This document shows, piece by piece, positions 53,964 through 62,458 of a DNA stretch of 62,943 nt (its first letter is position 1; every line of letters begins with the position of its first letter). The translations under genes and the position numbers were made by a program. Below the pieces are notes generated by a model. It made no database searches, was not told where the DNA came from, and saw only the letters and a program-made list of their open reading frames with translations. The stretch lies in assembly GCA_018268105.1 (NCBI GenBank), contig JAFDXG010000159.1, positions 1 through 62,943 of the forward strand, given 5' to 3'. This DNA is from Bacteroidota bacterium. Lineage in GTDB: Bacteria > Bacteroidota > Bacteroidia > Chitinophagales > Chitinophagaceae.

Positions 53964-54734
53964 TCATTTTTTAAACCAGTAAAACCTGTTTTCACCATTA
54001 GTCAAAATTGAATAATCCTCCGCAATACGCCTCCCGGATTTTGTATTTTTTAATTGCAGCCAGCTTTCATCTTTTGGATGATAGGCAGCCAAGTCTTTTG
54101 TATCAGTTTCAGCAGCAGCCCTCAAACTACCGGCTACCTTCTTATGATCGTGTTCGTAGAATAACACCTCACCACTAAAAACAATTGAAGCCTTCTTGCT
54201 TCCGTCATCGTTGATATACTCTTCCGAAAAATCATTGATATTGGCATAAACGATCCCGGCAAACTGTGGATAATTAAAGTGATGAGGGCCGGGAATACTG
54301 ATGTACTTATCATACAATGCTCTTTCCATAGCCCCGGAATATTGAGAAAGACAGGTATTGATCTGATCAAAATCCGGGCGTGAATATTTCTTAGGGTCAA
54401 TAAAAATTATCATCCTATTCTTAGTAGTGGTTATATTACCAAAAGGCGTTGTGTGGATTGAGGTATCATAAAGCTGATGCGGATATTTTTTCAGTATTGT
54501 AAAACTATATGGTGTTTGATCATATACCTGGTTTGGGGTAATGGTAATAGCAGGCAACTTACCTGCTTCAATTGCAATTTTGAAATCAATCACATCAAAA
54601 TTAGGACTTTCGATTACAGAGAGTTTCAATACCTGTCCATTGCATTCCGCAGAATATAATTCATTCTTGGCAGGTTGCCCACATCCGGACAGAAAACCCA
54701 GTATGCTCATAATGATTGTAGCTTTTATTTTCAT
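53964..54734 (-). CDS. Uncharacterised lipoprotein
   Basis: A 256-residue lipoprotein with a short signal (SILGFLSGCGQP, cysteine at 18). The mature part is mixed alpha/beta (LKLSVIESPNFDVIDF, MIIFIDPKKYSRPDF, AGIVYANINDFSEEYIND, KKASIVFSGEVLFYEHDHKK). I do not recognise a family. It precedes two other unrecognised genes on the same strand (54932-55342 and 55464-55967) with intergenic spaces of about 200 and 120 bases, so a common operon is possible but not certain. Confidence 0.68.
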   Translation of the reverse strand: MKIKATIIMSILGFLSGCGQPAKNELYSAECNGQVLKLSVIESPNFDVIDFKIAIEAGKLPAITITPNQVYDQTPYSFTILKKYPHQLYDTSIHTTPFGNITTTKNRMIIFIDPKKYSRPDFDQINTCLSQYSGAMERALYDKYISIPGPHHFNYPQFAGIVYANINDFSEEYINDDGSKKASIVFSGEVLFYEHDHKKVAGSLRAAAETDTKDLAAYHPKDESWLQLKNTKSGRRIAEDYSILTNGENRFYWFKK

Positions 54735-54931
54735 TCAATTATTTGTTCATGAGTTTTTTTCAATACCGTCATTATTTTATCTGCCGGCTTTTCGGGTGGG
54801 ATTTTTTCGGCTGAAGTATCATTGAATAGAAAAACTATTTGTAAAATCTTATCTACCCCTTTCATATCAAACGGGCACAGGTAAAATAATACAGGCTATC
54901 GAATGTCATTCCTTATTTTATTCTAAGCTTG

Positions 54932-55342
54932 CTAAATATTAGAAGATAATATTTTGCTAAGTACATCAGTCCGCTCTTTAATATCGTCAATATTGGTACA
55001 AGGCTCGTGATTAATTGTCAATACTCCATTGTCGAAAGAATATGCATTTTCCCCATAATATATTGCCCCCTCATTTTTTATTACTATTTTCTTCAATGCA
55101 TTTTTGAGCGCATCTTTACCAGGCGAATCGGAGGTGATTTCTTTAAAGGCGTTAATCACAGGAGTGAAATAAACTTTTGTAAACCCCTCTTCATACAACT
55201 GCGAATAATCAGGAACAGAAAGTGATTCCCAATTTACTTCAAACTCAACCGGCAAACCGGCAATTGAATTTATTTCCTTTCTAAGCTTGTTATAAGCTCC
55301 TTCCCGGAAAGATTTGATTGCTCTCTTTTCTATTAATCCCAT
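54932..55342 (-). CDS. Uncharacterised 136-residue cytoplasmic protein
   Basis: No signal peptide or membrane segment. It starts IEKRAIKSFREGAYNKLRKE and contains KEITSDSPGKDALKNALKKI and GENAYSFDNGVLTINHEP, an alternating pattern of helix and strand. No family recognised. It lies between two other unrecognised minus-strand genes. Confidence 0.6.
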   Translation of the reverse strand: MGLIEKRAIKSFREGAYNKLRKEINSIAGLPVEFEVNWESLSVPDYSQLYEEGFTKVYFTPVINAFKEITSDSPGKDALKNALKKIVIKNEGAIYYGENAYSFDNGVLTINHEPCTNIDDIKERTDVLSKILSSNI

Positions 55343-55463
55343 AATTTAGAATTTATTTTTTTTAAGAAATTATATAACGATAATATCTGGTTTATATTAT
55401 CAAAAATCAATCTGTCATACACAGGCAGCTATTTTATTGGCAGCTATACCCCTAACAGTGGAC

Positions 55464-55967
55464 TTAACTGTTTTTTGACCATCCTTTTTCAAATCCCTTT
55501 TCAGTTTTACCATCCCATCCATCTACTTCCAGATCAGCAGGGGCATTAATGGTAAAGGAGCTGAAGTCTTTGCTCCATCTGGTTTGTACATCTTTGTATT
55601 TGTTATCCATGTTGATGATGTAAAGCTGTTTCTTCTCCATTGGGCTATATCCATAATTGGGCAATGAACTGCTTCCGTTTTCAAACAAAGATGCCAGGGT
55701 GGTAACGTAACCATTCAACAGTCGATATCCTGTAGCATTCGCCGGTACTTGTTGTGCGTGAATGGTAACGTGAAAAGTACCGCTCCAACCGTCAATTGCT
55801 TTTTTGCAATCGGGTTTATTATCCGCTTCCAGGTCAAGGTTTATACCGGCACCACATTTGATTTCAATAACGCTGCCGTCGTATTTATCAGACAGGTCAA
55901 TGAGCGCAGCACCCAGTATCCGGAATGAATTAGCGCTTTCGGATACTTTCTTCTCATTCGTCAACAT
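55464..55967 (-). CDS. Uncharacterised 167-residue protein
   Basis: The start at 55967 is ATG; an in-frame GTG lies two codons earlier. Content: an N-terminal helical part (ANSFRILGAALIDLSDKYDG), then IEIKCGAGINLDL, KAIDGWSGTFHVTIHAQQVP and YIINMDNKYKDVQTRWSKDF. It has no signal peptide and no family that I recognise. A 28-codon minus-strand frame (55998-56084) lies directly upstream and could be a co-transcribed leader. Confidence 0.62.
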   Translation of the reverse strand: MLTNEKKVSESANSFRILGAALIDLSDKYDGSVIEIKCGAGINLDLEADNKPDCKKAIDGWSGTFHVTIHAQQVPANATGYRLLNGYVTTLASLFENGSSSLPNYGYSPMEKKQLYIINMDNKYKDVQTRWSKDFSSFTINAPADLEVDGWDGKTEKGFEKGWSKNS

Positions 55968-56349
55968 GGCCACACATCTTGTCTGAAATATGTAATGTTA
56001 ACCCTTTTCAAAATCATACGCATATACCCACTTATATTTTTGCGAAATGAGGTCGCTGAGTTGTTGCTGCTTTGTAAAAGCCATTGTAATGGTCAATAAA
56101 AAATAGCCGCGGCTAACGATATAACCTTAAACTTAAAAAATATTTGATGCAATTTTACTGCGGATATCTGTTTAGATCAATACTACCTTTTCAGTATGTT
56201 TTAATCTAAAAGCAATGCAAACTGTATAACGGAATGTGCTGAGAAGAGTACTGAATTGGTAGTATTCAGTTTTTGAAAAACATCATTTTAATTTGTAGTG
56301 CAGCAAATTTTAAAAACTATCAACATTTGCACATTATTAAAATATACTG
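55968..56349. other. 382-base gap between two divergent genes
   Basis: Apart from the small minus-strand frame noted separately, the sequence is AT-rich with no hairpin or RNA gene visible. The promoters for the DUF4919 gene and for the opposite gene should be here. Confidence 0.4.
55998..56084 (-). CDS. Possible 28-residue ORF upstream of the 55464-55967 gene
   Basis: Starts ATG (MAFTKQQQLSDLISQKYKW) and ends YAYDFEKG. Short but with a natural-looking amphipathic composition; it reads toward the next gene with 30 bases between. It may be a leader peptide or the remnant of a longer N-terminus. Confidence 0.22.
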   Translation of the reverse strand: MAFTKQQQLSDLISQKYKWVYAYDFEKG

Positions 56350-56997
56350 ATGAACAAAATTGTTATACTTTCACTTTTAACATCCACCACCTTTATTATG
56401 ACATTCGGGCAAACCAATACGGAAATTGTTATTCCAACTTTCAGGGACAGGTATTGTGAATATGTCCGGGATTTGGAAGCTGGCAAAACGGATATTGACT
56501 ACCAGGATTTCAGGTTTAATTTTTTGGAAAGTGAACAATTTAAAGTTGCCGGCGAAAAATCAGGAGATTTGAAAAATCTCGAAGATGAAATGTACAGGCA
56601 ATTGAAAAACTCCGACTACCAGGGACTTATTCATACCGCCAAACAAATGTTGAGTATTGACTACACCAGTATGATTGCCCACAAAATGTTGCAGGGCGCT
56701 TACAAATCAATTGGCGATACTGCCAATTCAACTAAATACAAAACAATAGAATTTGGCTTATTAAATTCAATTGTAAAAAAAGGCGACGGAAGAACTTGCA
56801 AGTCAGGCTGGCCCGTAATACAAGTAGCTGAAGAATATTTTATACTTAGAATGATTGGCGCTAAAGTAGAAAAACAAAGTATTGATAACGAAGGCGGACT
56901 TTGCGATAAAATGGTTGTGAATATCAAAGGAGAGCAAATGACTTATTACTTTGAAACGAGCAAAGTATTTTTAGGCTACAAAAAACTTGGGCTTTAG
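56350..56997 (+). CDS. DUF4919 family secreted protein
   Basis: A 215-residue exported protein: signal peptide MNKIVILSLLTSTTFIMTFG, then TDIDYQDFRFNFLESEQF and a helical repeat-like middle (LKNSDYQGLIHTAKQML), with KKGDGRTCKSGWPVIQVAEE and EYFILRMIGAKVEKQSIDNE near the end. The pattern fits DUF4919. No activity is known. It stops 40 bases before the sensor kinase start on the same strand, so the two may be co-transcribed. Confidence 0.8.
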   Translation: MNKIVILSLLTSTTFIMTFGQTNTEIVIPTFRDRYCEYVRDLEAGKTDIDYQDFRFNFLESEQFKVAGEKSGDLKNLEDEMYRQLKNSDYQGLIHTAKQMLSIDYTSMIAHKMLQGAYKSIGDTANSTKYKTIEFGLLNSIVKKGDGRTCKSGWPVIQVAEEYFILRMIGAKVEKQSIDNEGGLCDKMVVNIKGEQMTYYFETSKVFLGYKKLGL

Positions 56998-57037
56998 AAA
57001 TAGATTTTTTTGCTCAAAAATAATCTCCAGGATACTT

Positions 57038-58993
57038 ATGAAATTTTTTCATTTAGGGTTTACATGTTATCTGCCTGTAATGGCAGGGCTCCTCATGTTC
57101 CTATCCTGTCATAATACAGTAACTAAAGAAATCCCGGTGTATGAAAAGGAAATATCAGATACAGTAAAAGTTTTACTACGAAAAGCTGCAGCACAGCAAA
57201 CCGCCGATTATCAGCAGGCATTCTCCTACTATGAGGATGCCATCAGGGTAGCAAAACAATCAGATGATGATGCCGGACTGGTAGCTGCATACCGCAATAT
57301 TGTTTTTACATGCGGCGTACTGATGAATGAATATGACCGAGCCCTGACTATTTCCGACAGCGCCATCGCCTTTGCGCATCAATTGGGAGATGCCAATACA
57401 CTGTGTGATTTTTATGGCGTGAGGGCATTGGTTTACCAGGTGCGCGGGGATGTTGACTCGGCTTCTGATAATTACAAGACTGCATTGGAATATATGGAAC
57501 AGGATACTGCCCCTGATTCTTTAAAAAACTGGCCGCTTTACCTGAATGCAGCAGACCTATATAGTACATTAGACAATCAGTTAATGGCTATTGAATATAC
57601 CTGGATTTATATTCAGAACTATGCGGAAAAAAGAAAAGATACAGCTCGATTGGTTACCGCATACAATAATCTGAGTATGTACTACACCCGCAAAAAGGAC
57701 ACGGCACAAGCTGAAAGTAATATCCTTAAAAGCTACTACTGGATGCGTTCCATGCCTTCACATATTAACGCAGATGCTGTGTATTCTAATTTGACAAACA
57801 TGTACAACGCAAAAAGAAGGTTTGATTCAGCGTTGCTATATGGACAAAAGCGGCTGGACCTGAACATTATGCTGAAAGACAATGTTGGCATTGCAAGGTC
57901 GTACGCAGGCATCATCGAGATTGCAGCTAATAGCGGGGATAAGCAGCTCGCACAACGCATTATTAGGGAACATAACCCTATTGCTTATTTTGAAACAGAA
58001 AAAGATTTACCTGTTCAGGACAGGCAACCCTTATTTGACGGCTATTATAAAATGTATGATTTACTGGGAAAGCAAAAAAATGCCTATTATTTTTTACAGA
58101 TTGCATATAAAGCCGAACGTAAAGTGCATGAAATGGCACAAAACAATAAACTGGAACAGTTTGAACTGGAGCGCAAAAGGGTAATGACGCAAAATGCTAT
58201 TCTGTCCAATCAGTTAAAAATCCAGCACAAGAACATTACTATTGCATTCTTAATTATCGTCAGTATTTGTCTGGTAATTTTCATATACAGTATCTGGTAT
58301 GAGTACAAGCGCAGGCTGACATTTCATAAGAAGCAAATTGAAATGCTTGAGCAGGAAAAACAATGGAATAAAACCATATCGGTTTTAGAAGGTCAGTTGG
58401 AGGAGCGTAACCGTATTAGCAGAGAACTACATGATGACCTTGGCGCATCACTCACGTCCATTGCCCTGGCGAGTAATATCATACGTACAAAAAATAAACA
58501 GGAGTCGGACAATGAACTGGACCTCATCCATGCTGCTGCTTCCAAACTGATAACTACGCTCAATGAAATTGTATGGAGCCTCAACAGCTCCAACGACAGC
58601 CTGTTTGGACTGGTTGCCTACATCCGTAAATTTGCTTCAGGCTTTCTGGACAGCGCAGGTATTGCACTGGAAACAAATGAACAATTGCCGGCACAGGATA
58701 TTGTTGCTCCAAGCAGAATAAGAAGGGCTGTTTATCTTACAGCTAAGGAAGCTTTGAACAATATTGTGAAACATAGCAAGGCTACAAAAGTGGTAATAGC
58801 GTTTTCAGTTACAAATAACATGCTGGATATTATCATTCGCGATGACGGAAACGGACTGCAACATGAAAGCAAGAATAGCGGTGGGGGAAACGGTATGAAA
58901 AATATGCAAAAAAATATGTCGCTCATAAATGGCCGGTGCAACATAACAGAAGAAAATCCGGGGCTTTCTGTTCAGATAACCATCCAATTGTAA
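57038..58993 (+). CDS. TPR sensor histidine kinase (HisKA_3 type)
   Basis: A 651-residue membrane kinase from the ATG at 57038 (the frame opens 17 codons earlier and overlaps the preceding gene). N-terminal lipoprotein-like signal ending MFLSC, then about 350 residues of TPR-like repeats (ALEYMEQDTAPDSLKNW; LVTAYNNLSMYYTRKKDTAQ). One transmembrane helix at 402-423 leads to a coiled coil. The dimerisation domain ISRELHDDLGASLTS carries phosphoacceptor H465 and the ATPase domain follows (AKEALNNIVKHSKA; IIIRDDGNGLQ). The next gene, 13 bases on, is a matching regulator. The signal is probably periplasmic and not readable. Confidence 0.92.
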   Translation: MKFFHLGFTCYLPVMAGLLMFLSCHNTVTKEIPVYEKEISDTVKVLLRKAAAQQTADYQQAFSYYEDAIRVAKQSDDDAGLVAAYRNIVFTCGVLMNEYDRALTISDSAIAFAHQLGDANTLCDFYGVRALVYQVRGDVDSASDNYKTALEYMEQDTAPDSLKNWPLYLNAADLYSTLDNQLMAIEYTWIYIQNYAEKRKDTARLVTAYNNLSMYYTRKKDTAQAESNILKSYYWMRSMPSHINADAVYSNLTNMYNAKRRFDSALLYGQKRLDLNIMLKDNVGIARSYAGIIEIAANSGDKQLAQRIIREHNPIAYFETEKDLPVQDRQPLFDGYYKMYDLLGKQKNAYYFLQIAYKAERKVHEMAQNNKLEQFELERKRVMTQNAILSNQLKIQHKNITIAFLIIVSICLVIFIYSIWYEYKRRLTFHKKQIEMLEQEKQWNKTISVLEGQLEERNRISRELHDDLGASLTSIALASNIIRTKNKQESDNELDLIHAAASKLITTLNEIVWSLNSSNDSLFGLVAYIRKFASGFLDSAGIALETNEQLPAQDIVAPSRIRRAVYLTAKEALNNIVKHSKATKVVIAFSVTNNMLDIIIRDDGNGLQHESKNSGGGNGMKNMQKNMSLINGRCNITEENPGLSVQITIQL

Positions 58994-59006
58994 AACAGTT
59001 TATATT

Positions 59007-59633
59007 ATGTCAGTGAGCATTATCATAGTAGAAGATAATAAAAGCCTTCAGCAGTTGTTAAACAATATTATCAATGACAATGAATCCTTTTTTTGCGCCG
59101 GTATATGCAGCAGTGCTGAAGAAGCGCTTGAACTAGTCCCTGAAATTTTGCCCGATGTAGTACTTATGGATATCGGACTGCCTGGTATGAATGGTATTGA
59201 ATGTGTCAAAAAATTAAAACCATTATGCCCAGGCGTGGATTTTATGATGTGTACTATTTATGATGAAGATGAGAAAGTATTCGAAGCACTGGAAGCAGGC
59301 GCCAATGCCTATATCCTAAAAAGTACCGGGGCAGAAGAGATGCACACGGCGATTGCAGACCTGGTGAATGGTGGCAGTCCGATGAGCAGCGATATTGCAC
59401 GTAAAGTTGTTCAAAGCTTTCAGCGCAGAACAGATGTGAAAAAGGAGTACGGCATCACAGCAAGGGAAGAAGAAATACTGGGTCTGTTGTCAAAAGGACT
59501 AATTTATAAAGAAGTTGCCGACCGTTTGTCTATCAGTGTAAAAACGATGAAGAAACACATTTACAATATCTACGAAAAAATGCATGTACACAGCAAGGTA
59601 GAAGCAGTTAATAAATTTTTAGGGAATAAATGA
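59007..59633 (+). CDS. Response regulator with LuxR-type HTH
   Basis: A 208-residue NarL-type regulator. Receiver domain at residues 1-120 with phosphoacceptor D55 in PDVVLMDIGLPGMNG and the acidic pair in IIIVEDNKS. The LuxR HTH lies at about 148-205 (GITAREEEILGLLSKGLIYK; LSISVKTMKKHIYNIYEKM). It is 13 bases downstream of the kinase gene and doubtless forms a two-component pair. Targets may include the two downstream secreted protein genes, but no binding site is evident. Confidence 0.95.
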   Translation: MSVSIIIVEDNKSLQQLLNNIINDNESFFCAGICSSAEEALELVPEILPDVVLMDIGLPGMNGIECVKKLKPLCPGVDFMMCTIYDEDEKVFEALEAGANAYILKSTGAEEMHTAIADLVNGGSPMSSDIARKVVQSFQRRTDVKKEYGITAREEEILGLLSKGLIYKEVADRLSISVKTMKKHIYNIYEKMHVHSKVEAVNKFLGNK

Positions 59634-59722
59634 GGTAATAATACTACTGTGAAACCCCAATCGCAAATAAGTCTGTACCGATTTTGAAGTATAGGCAGGT
59701 TTGAGTAATTCTAAATTTTTTT

Positions 59723-60322
59723 ATGAAGATCGTTAATCTTTCACTTATATTTTTATTCAGTTTTGCCTGCCGTCAACAGACTGGCAATAAAGTCAACACA
59801 CAAGTAAAAAAAAGTGATCCGCAAAAAGTATATCTTAATATGACAGAGATGGAACATGCCAAAATAAACGATAGCCAAAAGCAGCTATTCCCCGAACCCG
59901 ATAAACCGCCTTATTTTTATTTGAGAGCAGGCGAATGGAGAGTATTGCCCCGCAATTGGGAAGCAAAATTTGAAAAAATAATTAATGACAATCGTTGTCC
60001 TGCCAGGTTGCCTGCTGTATGCGAGGTGGCAGGAAGTGCTACCATTCAAATACAGTTAAGAAGAAAGGGGGACGCAAAAATCTATACAAAGGTCTTTAAA
60101 GTTGAAGGGCTAAACCGTTTTAATGAGAAATTGAAAGAAGGGCTTTTGTACCCGGTTACAATTCACTCAGAAGAAAGTGGAGTTGAAAACAAGAATCAAT
60201 CCATCATCATTACACTTGCCGACCTGTATCCTTATTCACTGTTAGACCCGGAAGCTAGCAGGGATACTCCATTCACAGCATTGCTGCGTGTTGTATCCGC
60301 CCACACTAATGTGCATCCCTGA
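59723..60322 (+). CDS. Uncharacterised lipoprotein downstream of the two-component system
   Basis: A 199-residue lipoprotein by signal (LIFLFSFACRQQ, cysteine at 16). The mature domain has KPPYFYLRAGEWRVLPRNWE, two cysteines in NRCPARLPAVCEVAG and IQIQLRRKGDAKIYTKVFKV. A beta-rich fold is likely. I do not recognise a family. It is 89 bases after the regulator gene on the same strand, so regulation by that system is plausible. Confidence 0.65.
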   Translation: MKIVNLSLIFLFSFACRQQTGNKVNTQVKKSDPQKVYLNMTEMEHAKINDSQKQLFPEPDKPPYFYLRAGEWRVLPRNWEAKFEKIINDNRCPARLPAVCEVAGSATIQIQLRRKGDAKIYTKVFKVEGLNRFNEKLKEGLLYPVTIHSEESGVENKNQSIIITLADLYPYSLLDPEASRDTPFTALLRVVSAHTNVHP

Positions 60323-60451
60323 CAGTAGAGGGAGACAAGAATATTAATCCATTAAAGTTGGGTGCATTGCAAATTTAAATTGCTGAAAATGCCGGGTAGC
60401 AAAAAATACTCAATTCAATCTAATCATCACAAATTATAAAATACAACGAAC

Positions 60452-61018
60452 ATGGCAGCAAATCATAAAAGCAATAGTGCGGGGACTTTCCCCGTTATTT
60501 TCCTGATGATCATTTTGTTCAGTGCAAAAAACATTTCTGCGCAGCAGATAATTAACGCCCGAAGTATTGACAAGATGGTGACTGCTATTGACCGGCAAAA
60601 TAGCTGGACAAAGACAGACACTATTCCCCTGGAACTCTCCTTAGAAGGAGGTTTTGCGGTTTTTTATCACAAGGAAGGCCAGTTGCAAAAGATTGCCGCT
60701 ACATATTATGGAGAAACATACCGGGAGGAAAAGATTTATTACCTGTCAGGCAGGAAACTGTTGTTTGTGCTGGAAAAAACCTACCACTACAACTATCCGA
60801 TAACCTACGATTCTGCAGATCTGAAAGCAGTTCACAGCAATGAGGAACCTGATCTGAAAAGATCCACCGTATTGAAGCAGAAAAACTATTTCAGTAATGG
60901 TCATCTTTTCCGTAAGATAGATGAAACTGGCGCTGTTATTACAAACCATCTTAAAGCGGATGAAAATAAATTAATACATGATTTTAATAACATCTCCAGA
61001 ATTAACAACAGTCTTTAA
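60452..61018 (+). CDS. Uncharacterised secreted protein
   Basis: A 188-residue exported protein: signal peptide FLMIILFSAKNISAQQ, then a beta-rich domain (TIPLELSLEGGFAVFYHKEG; KIAATYYGETYREEKIYYLS) and a lysine-rich end. The repeated strand pattern with YYGETYREEK and YYLSGRKLLFVLEKTY resembles extended, toxin-antitoxin-free MORN-like or WG-type beta repeats only loosely. No family recognised. It follows the previous lipoprotein gene by 129 bases. Confidence 0.62.
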   Translation: MAANHKSNSAGTFPVIFLMIILFSAKNISAQQIINARSIDKMVTAIDRQNSWTKTDTIPLELSLEGGFAVFYHKEGQLQKIAATYYGETYREEKIYYLSGRKLLFVLEKTYHYNYPITYDSADLKAVHSNEEPDLKRSTVLKQKNYFSNGHLFRKIDETGAVITNHLKADENKLIHDFNNISRINNSL

Positions 61019-61057
61019 CAGCCGCTGTATATTCGTTCAATTATACCAACCTTATAA

Positions 61058-61375
61058 AATGAGATCAACATAACCCGTAATAAAAAAAGATCAAAAAGCA
61101 TTACTATAATTCTGTTCCCTGCACTTTCTCCCATCTTGCCGGTAATATTAGCTTCAATTGGCGGACTTTGCCTTGGTTGCCAGGTAAATGAAGCCGGAGG
61201 CAACAAGAGCACCCGATGGGGTATTGATTTTGGCCAAACATTATCCACTTTGATGATGATGGATCGGCTGCTCATTTATACTATTCCTTTGGCAGGTATA
61301 ACGTTACTGATTCTCCAAATATATATTGATCTTAAGCGATCGAATAAAAATATTACCCGCAAACAACAGTTGTGA
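61058..61375 (+). CDS. Small membrane protein with uncertain start
   Basis: An open frame runs from 61058 without an ATG. It reads KKRSKSITIILFPALSPILP then VILASIGGLCLGCQVNEAGG, and a second hydrophobic segment LLIYTIPLAGITLLILQIYI before a basic C-terminus. This looks like a two-helix inner-membrane protein. A TTG at 61136 gives 79 residues but cuts the first helix, so an unusual start codon or a frameshift near the ATG at 61059 is possible. No family recognised. Confidence 0.4.
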   Translation, partial: NEINITRNKKRSKSITIILFPALSPILPVILASIGGLCLGCQVNEAGGNKSTRWGIDFGQTLSTLMMMDRLLIYTIPLAGITLLILQIYIDLKRSNKNITRKQQL

Positions 61376-61466
61376 TTTTGCTTTCGGTGTGCTAAAATAA
61401 ATAAATGACAGAATAAATGTATTATTTCCTATAAGGCATCATTGCTATCTTATCACGAATACGCAG

Positions 61467-62147
61467 TTAAATACATTCAACATTTCTTACCCATAAAAGT
61501 GCTTTTTGCAGTTGTTCTTCCATAGTGAGGTTACTATTGTCGAGCACCATAGCATCATCAGCCTGGCGTAAAGGACTAACTTCCCGGTTTGAATCAATAT
61601 AGTCCCTCATCTCCAGGTTATTTTTTACTTCTTCTATTGTAATATTCGGGTTTTTGAGAAAGAGTTCCTTAAATCTTCTTTCTACCCTCACTGCATTATC
61701 AGCCGTCATAAAAATCTTAAGTTCAGCATTAGGAAATACAACAGTACCAATATCACGTCCGTCCATGACGATCCCTTTCTTCTCCCCCATCTTGCGTTGC
61801 TGCGTCACTGCAAATTCACGCACAAGCTTTATAGCCGCCACTTCGCTGACTTTTTCTGCAATGATTAAATCCCGGATAAGATATTCCACATTCTCATCAT
61901 TCATATAAATCTCAGTCTGCCCGGTGGTATCATTTTTTGCAAAATGAAGCTCTATATTATTAAGAGCACCAATTACAGCTATCTCATTTTTCCAGTCCAC
62001 ATTATTACGGAGAAAATATAGAGTTATTGCCCGGTACATAGCCCCGCTGTCCACATATACATAATGCAACTCTTTAGCCAGTTGCTTTGCCAGTGTACTT
62101 TTACCGCAAGATGACCAGCCATCAATAGTGATGATAATTTTCTTCAT
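61467..62147 (-). CDS. cmk: Cytidylate kinase
   Basis: Phosphorylates CMP and dCMP with ATP. The 226-residue length is standard for (d)CMP kinase. Walker A SSCGKSTLAK lies at residues 12-21. VDSGAMYRAITLYFL and VMDGRDIGTVVFPNAELKIF carry the family signatures, and DSNREVSPLRQADDAMVLD is the conserved NMP-binding/lid end. The start ATG gives the usual MKKIIITIDGWSSCGKS. It is convergent with the small membrane protein gene. Confidence 0.97.
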   Translation of the reverse strand: MKKIIITIDGWSSCGKSTLAKQLAKELHYVYVDSGAMYRAITLYFLRNNVDWKNEIAVIGALNNIELHFAKNDTTGQTEIYMNDENVEYLIRDLIIAEKVSEVAAIKLVREFAVTQQRKMGEKKGIVMDGRDIGTVVFPNAELKIFMTADNAVRVERRFKELFLKNPNITIEEVKNNLEMRDYIDSNREVSPLRQADDAMVLDNSNLTMEEQLQKALLWVRNVECI

Positions 62148-62458
62148 AAATAGTGATGCAAATTAGCTGTTTTTGTGCAGGAAAGAAAGCATTTGGTGCA
62201 TTCAAAATTGTCGCACCAATTTTACCTGGTTCCGGATAATTCAGAACGCAAAGATTTACATACAGAGATGAAGAAACAGGGAAATGTAAGCAAAATCAAT
62301 CCTTATCGCATCCTCAGCGAAAAAAGTCTGCGTTATTTGCAGTAAAAACAATTGACCATATAGAATTAACAATGACTGAATTTGGTCGGATTAAAAAAAT
62401 TAACTTTTTATCACTAAAATGCTTATCTTATGAATGGCAAATTCTCCAAAAGTAACTT
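62148..62458. other. 311-base gap between cmk and the last gene
   Basis: The minus-strand TAATTTGC near 62159-62166 may be a degenerate -7 box for cmk. The middle part has AGAACGCAAAGATT and later GTCTGCGTTATTTGCAG, patterns that recur in non-coding sequence of this phylum. No gene is visible. Confidence 0.35.
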
